From Gemmatimonadota bacterium (GTDB lineage: Bacteria; Gemmatimonadota; Gemmatimonadetes; Gemmatimonadales; GWC2-71-9), in NCBI GenBank assembly GCA_029859185.1, contig JAOUDR010000045.1:1-11048 (forward strand): 11,048 bases of DNA, read 5' to 3'. Shown in pieces: positions 1-6,426 of the stretch (position 1 is its first letter; each line of letters begins with the position of its first letter). The notes beneath the pieces were generated by a model that saw only the letters and a program-made list of their open reading frames with translations, ran no database searches and had not been told where the DNA came from. The position numbers and the translations under genes were made by a program.

Positions 1-145
1 GAGCCGCTCCCGCGCGCCCGATGCGAAGGGCAGTCCACGGTCTTCTGGCGCCAACGGCTGAGCGAGGTGGCTCGGGTGCAAGACTGTCCCCAATTGAGTC
101 AATGGGAACACCTTCCGGCCATTGAACTCCGAGCACGACGCCGAC

Positions 146-1462
146 TCACGGAGTGCCGAACTTGGTGTCGATGGCCACGCCGCAATCTCGGAGGAACTTG
201 TTTGGCAGCTCGCCACCTACGAAGATCGCGGTCAGGTCGTTTTCTATCTCAAAAGGTCCCCCACGACCGTTTGCGTACACCACGGACTTCGGCTTGATCT
301 CCTTGACGGTCGTTGACCAGAGGACCTCCACCCGCTGCCGCCCCACGGCCTCCTCGATCCGTTGGAGGTTCTTGGGCTTGATGCGACTGAAGGCGTCCTT
401 GCGGTACGAGATCGTCACGTGGTTGCCGGGTTGATCGGCCAGCGCCAGCGCTGCTTCGATGGCGCTGTCCCCCCCCCCGACCACGAGGACGCGGTCCCGT
501 TGGTAGGCCTCCGGCTCCAGCAGCGAGTAGATGACCTTGGGGAGTTCCTCTCCGGGCACGGCGAGCTTCCTGGGCACGCCCCGTCGGCCGATGGCCAGGA
601 CCACGCGTTTGGTCTTGTACGTCGCCTTGCTGCTGGACACTTCGAAGCAGCCGTCCGGGGTCCGCTTCACCCGCTCGACCGATTCGTGCGTGTTGACCCG
701 CAGTCCGGTCGTGGCGACGATCTCGCTCCACAGCCGCATGAGGTCCTCTTTCAGCATCTCGTGCGCTCCGATCTTCCCGTATCCCGGCACCTTCACCGGT
801 GCGGTCAGCACGAGTTTCTTCCGCGGATAGTACCGGACGGTGCCCCCGATGTCCTCTTTCTCCAGGGTCTTGAAACGCAACTTGTGGTGGCCGCAGTTCA
901 GGGACGCCGAGAGTCCGGCGGGGCCGCAACCAACGATCAGGACGTCCAGCAGCGCGGCGCCGGGCCGTTTGGGTTCCTTGGCGATGCCTTCGATGCATTG
1001 CCGTCCCTGCTCGAACGCATTGCGAACGAGACCCATGCCACCCAATTCCCCGATGATGTAGATACCGGGCACGTTCGTTTCGAAGTTCTGCTTGATGCGC
1101 GGGATGTCCACCCCGCGTTTCTCCGTACCGAAGACGAGTTGAATCGCTTCCACTGGACAGGCGCGTTCGCAGAGCCCATGGCCGATGCACCGCGCGGCGC
1201 TGATGAGGCGTGCCTGGCCGTCACGCAGCCCGAGCACATCGTCTTCCGGACAGACGGCAATGCAGTTTCCCGTGCCAATGCAGGCCCCGGGGTGCACGAG
1301 TGGATGCAACGACGCCGGTTCGTGCAGCCCGTAGCGCCGCGCGCGTTCTTCGGCGTGCGCCAGTTCCCGTTCGACCCTCCGATGCCGCAAGAACGTGGGG
1401 ATCCCAATCGACCCCACGAGCACGACGGCAACGGCCAGGATGATGAGCGAGTCGCCGGACAT
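146..1462 (-). CDS. Membrane-anchored ferredoxin-like/FAD-NAD(P)H oxidoreductase
   Basis: A 438-residue flavoprotein likely to move electrons between NAD(P)H and an iron-sulfur or haem partner at the inner membrane. Residues 5-25 form one transmembrane helix followed by RHRR, so the positive-inside rule puts the soluble part in the cytoplasm. Residues 58-110 are a two-cluster ferredoxin-like domain (Cys61, 67, 71 and Cys92, 98, 102); the usual second Cys of each motif is Thr64 and His95. Residues 129-160 (TNVPGIYIIGELGG) match the segment that normally ends thioredoxin-reductase-like enzymes. The FAD Rossmann motif GCGPAG is at 178-183 and the NAD(P)H motif GGGDSA at 329-334. The protein stops at IDTKFGTP, just where the TNVPG segment would normally follow. 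No CxxC redox disulfide was seen, so it is not a true thioredoxin reductase. Its ATG shares one base with the TGA of the upstream barrel gene (TGATG), which implies translational coupling. The domain calls are solid; the electron partner is inference. Confidence 0.92.
   Translation of the reverse strand: MSGDSLIILAVAVVLVGSIGIPTFLRHRRVERELAHAEERARRYGLHEPASLHPLVHPGACIGTGNCIAVCPEDDVLGLRDGQARLISAARCIGHGLCERACPVEAIQLVFGTEKRGVDIPRIKQNFETNVPGIYIIGELGGMGLVRNAFEQGRQCIEGIAKEPKRPGAALLDVLIVGCGPAGLSASLNCGHHKLRFKTLEKEDIGGTVRYYPRKKLVLTAPVKVPGYGKIGAHEMLKEDLMRLWSEIVATTGLRVNTHESVERVKRTPDGCFEVSSSKATYKTKRVVLAIGRRGVPRKLAVPGEELPKVIYSLLEPEAYQRDRVLVVGGGDSAIEAALALADQPGNHVTISYRKDAFSRIKPKNLQRIEEAVGRQRVEVLWSTTVKEIKPKSVVYANGRGGPFEIENDLTAIFVGGELPNKFLRDCGVAIDTKFGTP
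469..478. repeat. Ten-base C/G homopolymer inside the NAD(P)H-binding motif
   Basis: Ten C on the plus strand (ten G on the coding strand) encode Gly329-Gly331 and the first base of Asp332 of the flavoprotein. A one-base slip here would destroy the nucleotide-binding fold and everything after it. The glycines are required by the family, but choosing GGG for all three is not. Confidence 0.95.
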
Positions 1463-3024
1463 CAGAAGTTCAACCAGAACCCCGCGTAGAGGTTGTCGTT
1501 GTTCAGATGCTCCCCCCGTTGGATCCGGCCCTGAAACGACGAGTATAGCCGTCTGGTCAAGGGTAGAACGAGCGACAGTTCGCCAGTGTGCGCAAGGACG
1601 GTCGTGAGTTCGTCCAGGGCAGTGGCCAGTTCATCGGTCTGATAGCGGTAGTACGATGCGCGGAGCTGGACGCGACCGAACGTACGGCTCAGAGCGCCCG
1701 ACAGGTAGACGGCCTTCCTGTCGTCGAGCACCCAATAGCTGATCGAGCTGCTGAATCCCAACCCGAGCAGGGCCGTATTGGGGAAGCTGAGGGAACCGGC
1801 ATAGGTATAGCTCCTGCGCTCGTTTCTGACCTGGTTGACGGTGACGTCGGCGCCGAGCGAACCGCTGCCAAGCCAGAGCCAGAGGCCGACGGATCCCTGG
1901 TCCCGTCGTGTCGTGATCAGGCTGTCGAGCCGGGTGAAGAAGTAGGGCTGATACAGGGTGTACCGCGCGCGGAGGTTGAGCCGCGGCCCCAGCGGTATGT
2001 CCGAGCGGGCCAGGAGTCGGGTGACCACCCACTTGCCCGTGGAGGGGTCACGGTCCACCTGGAGATTGTGACTCAGTTGGAATCCACTCACCTGAAGACG
2101 TTGCGACCACCCGGCATACGTGTGATTCAGTAGGCCGTTGCGCGGCAGAAGCTGGTGGAACGAGAGATCGGTCGTGTATCGGACTGACCGACCACGATGC
2201 CCAGCGTTGACGAACACGGTGTACTTGGGGAAGGCGCTCGACGGAAGCTGATTTGTGCGTTCCGGCTGGAACCCGACGGCGCCGCCAACGCCGAAGCCGT
2301 TGCCACCCACGTGCAACAGGAAACCGTCAAAGTAGCCGCTGTACGTCTCGTAGCGGTTGTAGAAGCGACCGAGCTGGAATTGCGCGATCCTCCAATCCCG
2401 CTCCAAACTCGCGTGGTAGACCCGGAGCGACTGATCAGGTCGCACCGGATCGGAGCTGTAGCGGCTGGACGCCCGCATGTTGACCTGAAGCCGCAGATCA
2501 CCGGGAAGGTGGGATACGGTCGCGCGGAGCCGGGCAGTCGGCGTCGTGAACGTGCGATCGGTGGGCTCGCCACCGATCGCAGGCGTCTCGCTTCTCGCTT
2601 GGAGCGCATTGACATCCAATGACAGGCGGCCACTCACCGTCACGCCGGCCTCGGGCGAAGGCCGCGGTTGGCGGGCTCCCGTCGGGGCGACTGGTTGGGA
2701 GGGGGGGGCGACGGGCGCGCGTCGAGGGACGACGTACAGCCCCTTCCCGCGAGTCGCGGGAAAGGGGCTGCCGACGAAGGCGACGACGGCACGTTCACGC
2801 GTCGCGCTCACCACGACGAACTCTCCAAGCAGCACGCCTTCCGCCTCGCCGTAGACCAGCAGCGTATCCCCAGCGTTGATTCCACGTTCCGTGCCGGCGC
2901 TGATGTACAGGTCGGAGCCGGCAATGAACTCGACGACCACGTCGAATCCCTGCTGGGCGTGGGCAACAGACCCGACGAGGCTCAGCATGATCGCCACCGC
3001 CGCGATGGCCGTTGGTCGCTTCAT
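1462..3024 (-). CDS. Outer-membrane beta-barrel with N-terminal periplasmic domain
   Basis: A 520-residue exported protein. Residues 1-23 are a Sec signal peptide (MKRPTAIAAV..., cleavage after AHA). Residues about 26-100 form a compact beta-rich domain (AGSDLYISAGTERGINAGDTLLVY) resembling SH3-like domains of flagellar T type. Residues 101-126 are a Pro-rich linker. From about 128 to the end the sequence alternates polar and hydrophobic residues with many aromatic girdle positions and ends in ...YAGFWLNF; the C-terminal Phe is the usual BAM recognition signal. Roughly 390 residues would suit about 16-22 strands. The start at 3024 is chosen for the signal peptide and for GAGGGGG six bases upstream; a longer in-frame start at 3084 would overlap the cytochrome gene and precede the signal peptide. 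It lies 26 bases after the 40-haem gene and overlaps the flavoprotein gene by one base. A role as the porin sleeve of a cytochrome conduit is inferred from context; no family name is claimed. Confidence 0.88.
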   Translation of the reverse strand: MKRPTAIAAVAIMLSLVGSVAHAQQGFDVVVEFIAGSDLYISAGTERGINAGDTLLVYGEAEGVLLGEFVVVSATRERAVVAFVGSPFPATRGKGLYVVPRRAPVAPPSQPVAPTGARQPRPSPEAGVTVSGRLSLDVNALQARSETPAIGGEPTDRTFTTPTARLRATVSHLPGDLRLQVNMRASSRYSSDPVRPDQSLRVYHASLERDWRIAQFQLGRFYNRYETYSGYFDGFLLHVGGNGFGVGGAVGFQPERTNQLPSSAFPKYTVFVNAGHRGRSVRYTTDLSFHQLLPRNGLLNHTYAGWSQRLQVSGFQLSHNLQVDRDPSTGKWVVTRLLARSDIPLGPRLNLRARYTLYQPYFFTRLDSLITTRRDQGSVGLWLWLGSGSLGADVTVNQVRNERRSYTYAGSLSFPNTALLGLGFSSSISYWVLDDRKAVYLSGALSRTFGRVQLRASYYRYQTDELATALDELTTVLAHTGELSLVLPLTRRLYSSFQGRIQRGEHLNNDNLYAGFWLNF

Positions 3025-3030
3025 CCTAGA

Positions 3031-3037
3031 CCCCCTC
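3031..3037 (-). promoter_or_regulatory. Shine-Dalgarno site of the barrel gene
   Basis: GAGGGGG on the minus strand lies six bases before the ATG at 3024. It supports that start over the in-frame starts at 3045 and 3084, because only the 3024 start puts the signal peptide at the very N-terminus. Confidence 0.7.
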
Positions 3038-3050
3038 AGCGGCATGGTAC

Positions 3051-6000
3051 CTAGGTCCTCCCGTTCGGGTGGCACGAGAGACACGCCGTGCTTTGGTATA
3101 CGTAGCCGTTCCTGCCCCGGTGCTTGTCATCCATTGGGCCCTGATCGTGCTTGTGGCAGTTGAAGCACGTGAACTGTGAGAAGTCGCCGGACACCTCATG
3201 GCACGTGGTGCAGTCATTGCTCCACCTGCCGGCATGTTTGCCGGAGTAGATGGGGAAGTACAGCGCGTCGTGGTTGAACGTGGCCCCGGCCCACGCATTG
3301 ATGGTGTGGCACGTCAGGCAGTCAGTCGAAAACCCGCTCCCAGTGTGATGTGTGTCGTAGTCAGTCTGATGGCACGCGACGCAATCGTTCTGATCGGTTG
3401 CCGCGAAGCGCGGCGCGTAGCCCGGGACGACGTGACAGCTCTCACACGGCGCCACGCCGTGGGGGCCGAGCAGCTGGAAGCCGCCAGACGCGGTCGTATG
3501 GTCGAACGTCGCGCCAGTCCAGGCAGTAAGGGTATGGCAGCGCACGCAGTCGGTCGGGAACCCCGTCCCGTGTTGGGTATCGTGATCGCTCTGATGGCAT
3601 CCGACGCAATCGTTCTGGTTGGTCGTCGCGAAGCGCGGCGCGTAGCCGGGAATCACGTGACAGCTGGCGCACGGGGCCGTGGCGTGCGCCCCGACGAGGC
3701 CGAACCCGGACGACGCCGCGAGATGGTCGAACGTTGCGCCGGTCCAGGCAGTAAGGGTGTGACAGCTCGCGCAGTCGGTGGGGAACCCCGTCCCGTGTTG
3801 GGTATCGTGGTCACTCTGGTGGCATCCGACGCAATCGTTCTGGTTGGTCGTCGCGAAGCGCGGCGCATAGCCGGGGATCACGTGACAGCCGGCGCACGGG
3901 GCCGTGGCGTGCGCACCGACGAGGCCGAACCCGGACGACGCCGCGAGATGGTCGAACGTTGCGCCGGTCCAGGTATCGAGGGTGTGGCAGCTCACGCAGT
4001 CGGTGGGGAAGCCCGTCCCGTGCTGGGCGTCGTGGTCACTCTGGTGGCAGCCGACACAGTCGTTCTGGTTGGTCGTCGCGAAGCGGGGCGCGTAGCCGGG
4101 AATCACGTGACAGCTGGCGCACGGGGCCATGGCGTGCGCCCCGACGAGACCGAACCCGGACGACGCCGCGAGATGGTCGAACGTTGCGCCGGTCCAGGCA
4201 GTGAGGGTGTGACAGCTCACGCAGTCGGTCGGGAAGCCCGTCCCGTGCTGGGCGTCATGGTCACTCTGGTGGCAGCCGACACAGTCGTTCTGGTTGGTCG
4301 TCGCGAAGCGCGGCGCATAGCCGGGGATCACGTGACAGCTGGCGCACGGGGCCGTGGCGTGCGCACCGACGAGGCCGAACCCGGACGAGGCCGCGGAGTG
4401 GTCGAACGTTCCGCCGGTCCACGTGTCGATGGTGTGACACCGAGCGCAATCGGTGGGGAACCCGGTTCCATGGTGGGTGTCGTGGTCACTCTGGTGGCAT
4501 CCGACGCAGTCGTTCTGGTTGGTCGTCGCGAACCGCGGCGCATAGCCGGGGATCACGTGGCAGCTGGCGCACGGGGCCGTGGCGTGCGCGCCGACGAGAC
4601 CGAACCCGGACGACGCCGCGACATGGTCGAAGGTCCCGCCGGTCCACGTGTCGATGGTGTGACACCGAGCGCAATCAGTGGGGAACCCCGTTCCATGGTG
4701 GGTGTCGTGGTCACTCTGGTGACAGCCGAGACAGTCGTTCGGATCGTTGGTGCCAAAGACCGGCGCATAGCCGGGGATCACGTGACAGCCGACACAGGGC
4801 GCCAGTGCGTGTGCGCCGACGAGGGCGAATCCGGCCGACGCCGCGACATGGTCGAACGTTGCCCGCTTCCAGGTGTCGAGGGTATGGCAGCGGACACAGT
4901 CCGTGGGGAAGCCGGGCCCATGCTGGGTGTCATGGTCACTCTGGTGGCACCCGAGACAGTCGTTCGGATCGTTGGTGCCAAAGACCGGCGCATAGCCGGG
5001 GATCACGTGACAGCCGGCACAGGGAGCCAACGAGTGTGCGCCGACGAGATCGAATCCAGCCGAGACCGTGAGATGGTCGAACGCCCCACCAGTCCAGGTC
5101 TCGAGTGTGTGACAGCGGACGCAGTCGGTGGGGAAGCCGGCGCCGTGTTGGGTGTCATGGTCACTCTGATGGCACCCGAGACAGTCGTTCTGGTCGGCTG
5201 TGGTGAAGACCGGCTGGAATCCGGGCACTACGTGACAACCTTCGCAGGGCGCCACAGCATGTGCACCGAGGAGCTCGAATCCGCCCGACGCGGTCACGTG
5301 GTCGAACGTGGCGGGGATCCACGCCCCGACGGAGTGGCAGGTGAGGCAGTCGGTCGGGAATGCACCACCGTGCTCGGTGTCATAGTCGGTCTGATGACAG
5401 CCAACGCAGTCGTCGTGTTTCGCTCCCGGGTAGATCGGTTCGAGGCCGGGCAGGGTATGACAACTCTCGCAAGGCGCAATCGCATGGGCGCCAACGAGCT
5501 CAAAGCCGCCTGACGCGGATACGTGGTCGAACAGGCCGCTCCCACCCCACGCCAACGTGTTGTGGCAGTCCTCGCATCGTGTACTGAAGTCGAGCCCAAC
5601 GTGGTCGATGGACTGGGTGGACCGGTAATCCTGTTCGTGGCACGAGAAGCAATCGGAGTCGAGGCTAGCGTATGCTCCTCCGCGATCATCGACGTGGCAC
5701 GTCTCGCAGGTCACCTGGATATGGGCGCCGCTCAAGGGAAACGTGGTCTGGGCGTGGACCAGGACGCCTGCGATGTCACCGAAGCTGAAAGTGTTGTGGC
5801 ACGCGGTACAGGTTGCGGACTTGTTGCCCTGGTGCACGTCGACGTGGCAGGCGGTGCACTCCGCGTTCGCGACCTTGGGCTCGTCGAAGCGGGTGCGGAG
5901 GTGACAACTGACGCAGGTGGCGTCGCGGTGGCTGCCGGTGAGCAGGAACGACGTTACCTGGTCATGGTCGAAGTCCATCTGGGGCTTGACGGGGCGCCAT

Positions 6001-6179
6001 CCGCCTGATGTATGACACGCACCGCAGTCGATGCCGGCCGGCAGCGGCCCGTGCGGATTCGTTGGACCCGGGCTGGTGGCCTGAGCAGCGACGCTGACAG
6101 GAAGGGCCGCGGCCACCGCGCACACGAGGGCGGTGATGCGTGCGGTCCAGCGGTTGGTATGGGTCGGGAACGCGGTCAT
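3051..6179 (-). CDS. Secreted 40-haem c-type cytochrome with ten tandem triheme units
   Basis: A 1042-residue protein with 40 CxxCH motifs counted by eye. Residues 1 to about 32 are a Sec signal peptide (ITALVCAVAAALPVSVAAQ); the Cys in it lacks a good lipobox. Residues 50-206 carry haems 1-7, with a FDHDxxxxFLLxGSHxxxxCxxCH module. Residues 217-967 are ten tandem units, nine of 75 and the last of 76 residues, each with three CxxCH and four other conserved His (FDH, GAH, SDH, xHG) that could be distal ligands. Residues 968-1042 are a C-terminal triheme domain ending CLSCHPNGRT. Triheme repeats of this size occur in the c7-type cytochromes of Geobacter, where a four-unit dodecahaem protein is known. 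The likely role is long-range electron transfer in the periplasm or across the outer membrane, beside the barrel encoded downstream. The start has GGGAGGAG nine bases upstream. The haem count is seen; the wire role is inferred. Confidence 0.95.
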   Translation of the reverse strand: MTAFPTHTNRWTARITALVCAVAAALPVSVAAQATSPGPTNPHGPLPAGIDCGACHTSGGWRPVKPQMDFDHDQVTSFLLTGSHRDATCVSCHLRTRFDEPKVANAECTACHVDVHQGNKSATCTACHNTFSFGDIAGVLVHAQTTFPLSGAHIQVTCETCHVDDRGGAYASLDSDCFSCHEQDYRSTQSIDHVGLDFSTRCEDCHNTLAWGGSGLFDHVSASGGFELVGAHAIAPCESCHTLPGLEPIYPGAKHDDCVGCHQTDYDTEHGGAFPTDCLTCHSVGAWIPATFDHVTASGGFELLGAHAVAPCEGCHVVPGFQPVFTTADQNDCLGCHQSDHDTQHGAGFPTDCVRCHTLETWTGGAFDHLTVSAGFDLVGAHSLAPCAGCHVIPGYAPVFGTNDPNDCLGCHQSDHDTQHGPGFPTDCVRCHTLDTWKRATFDHVAASAGFALVGAHALAPCVGCHVIPGYAPVFGTNDPNDCLGCHQSDHDTHHGTGFPTDCARCHTIDTWTGGTFDHVAASSGFGLVGAHATAPCASCHVIPGYAPRFATTNQNDCVGCHQSDHDTHHGTGFPTDCARCHTIDTWTGGTFDHSAASSGFGLVGAHATAPCASCHVIPGYAPRFATTNQNDCVGCHQSDHDAQHGTGFPTDCVSCHTLTAWTGATFDHLAASSGFGLVGAHAMAPCASCHVIPGYAPRFATTNQNDCVGCHQSDHDAQHGTGFPTDCVSCHTLDTWTGATFDHLAASSGFGLVGAHATAPCAGCHVIPGYAPRFATTNQNDCVGCHQSDHDTQHGTGFPTDCASCHTLTAWTGATFDHLAASSGFGLVGAHATAPCASCHVIPGYAPRFATTNQNDCVGCHQSDHDTQHGTGFPTDCVRCHTLTAWTGATFDHTTASGGFQLLGPHGVAPCESCHVVPGYAPRFAATDQNDCVACHQTDYDTHHTGSGFSTDCLTCHTINAWAGATFNHDALYFPIYSGKHAGRWSNDCTTCHEVSGDFSQFTCFNCHKHDQGPMDDKHRGRNGYVYQSTACLSCHPNGRT
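3056..3081. repeat. Short copy matching the leader of the same gene
   Basis: Bases 3066-3081 are identical to 6204-6219 (16 bases), and TCCTCCC at 3056-3062 also recurs at 6190-6196 with different spacing. Here the sequence codes for the C-terminal SCHP of the 40-haem protein; the other copy lies in the leader just before that gene's own start. It is the best-preserved piece of the fossil domain described at 6192-6416. Confidence 0.85.
3279..5531 (-). repeat. Tandem array of ten 225-bp triheme-coding units
   Basis: Unit starts on the coding strand are 5531, 5306, 5081, 4856, 4631, 4406, 4181, 3956, 3731 and 3506; the last unit is 228 bp. Units 5-9 are nearly the same protein sequence. By eye, units 8 and 9 differ at roughly 17 of 225 bases. 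Units 3 and 4 share a second type (PVFGTNDPNDCLGC in place of PRFATTNQNDCVGC), and units 1, 2 and 10 are the most diverged, as expected for an array that grows and homogenises in the middle. Short-read assemblies may miscount the units. Confidence 0.95.
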
Positions 6180-6188
6180 GCCTCTTCG

Positions 6189-6196
6189 CTCCTCCC
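6189..6196 (-). promoter_or_regulatory. Shine-Dalgarno site of the 40-haem cytochrome gene
   Basis: GGGAGGAG on the minus strand lies nine bases before the ATG at 6179. It sits at the very end of the fossil triheme domain and has its counterpart (GGGAGGA) in the last codons of the 40-haem gene, so it may have been recruited from former coding sequence. Confidence 0.75.
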
Positions 6197-6416
6197 TGCT
6201 GCCCGGGTGGCACGAGAGATCGACGTTGGATCTGGGGGAGTCTCCAACGATGCCGTTGTGTCCGTCGTCTGCAGACGCCCGATCACGCTAGTGATGACCG
6301 CCCCACGTGAACAAACGAACGCTGCCTGGCGCATCATGGGAGGCGTGACCGGTGCCCTTTCCCCGGGCCGCGCGGTGGCCCGCAACCAACGGGAAGAACT
6401 GCTGGTCGTGATTGGC
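6192..6416 (-). pseudogene. Decayed triheme domain between the two cytochrome genes
   Basis: Read on the minus strand from 6413, one frame gives NHDQQFFPLVAGH..., then GHASHDAPG, FTWGGHH, a TAG stop at 6290-6288, ADDGHNG and NVDLSCHPG. It aligns without any gap to the last 74 residues of the 40-haem protein (NHDALYFPIYSGKH ... CLSCHPNGR), with 26 identical positions counted by hand. The three haem-motif His are kept, but five of six haem Cys are lost (Gly, Ser, Trp, His and Asp in their place) and only the last Cys remains. The frame is offset from the end of the 17-haem gene: the linker before it is 25 bases, whereas the 40-haem protein has 10 codons there, a 5-base deficit. It is therefore probably the former C-terminal domain of the 17-haem cytochrome, cut off by a frameshift. 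A remnant of a third, deleted cytochrome gene is the alternative. Confidence 0.8.
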
Positions 6417-6426
6417 GCGCGCTGCA

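Noticed and set aside
1..111. Possible start of another leftward gene after the flavoprotein (GTG at 111 or TTG at 102, with GGAAGG at 112-117)
   Set aside because: The frame is open to the left edge, but so is a second minus-strand frame, only 34-37 residues are visible, and neither is recognisable. Left uncalled.
362..1489. 375-codon plus-strand open frame opposite the flavoprotein
   Set aside because: The opposite strand encodes a protein with clear ferredoxin, FAD and NAD(P)H motifs; the plus-strand product has none and is a high-GC shadow.
3198..5513. 771-codon plus-strand open frame opposite the 40-haem gene
   Set aside because: It is antisense to the repeats. The 225-bp period is a multiple of three, so one stop-free unit stays stop-free through the whole array; the product is repetitive, with no start context or known motif.
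6137..6142. Lipoprotein signal in the 40-haem cytochrome (Cys20 in ITALVCAV)
   Set aside because: The residue before Cys is Val, not Gly, Ala or Ser, and a normal signal-peptidase I site (VSVAA before QAT) follows.
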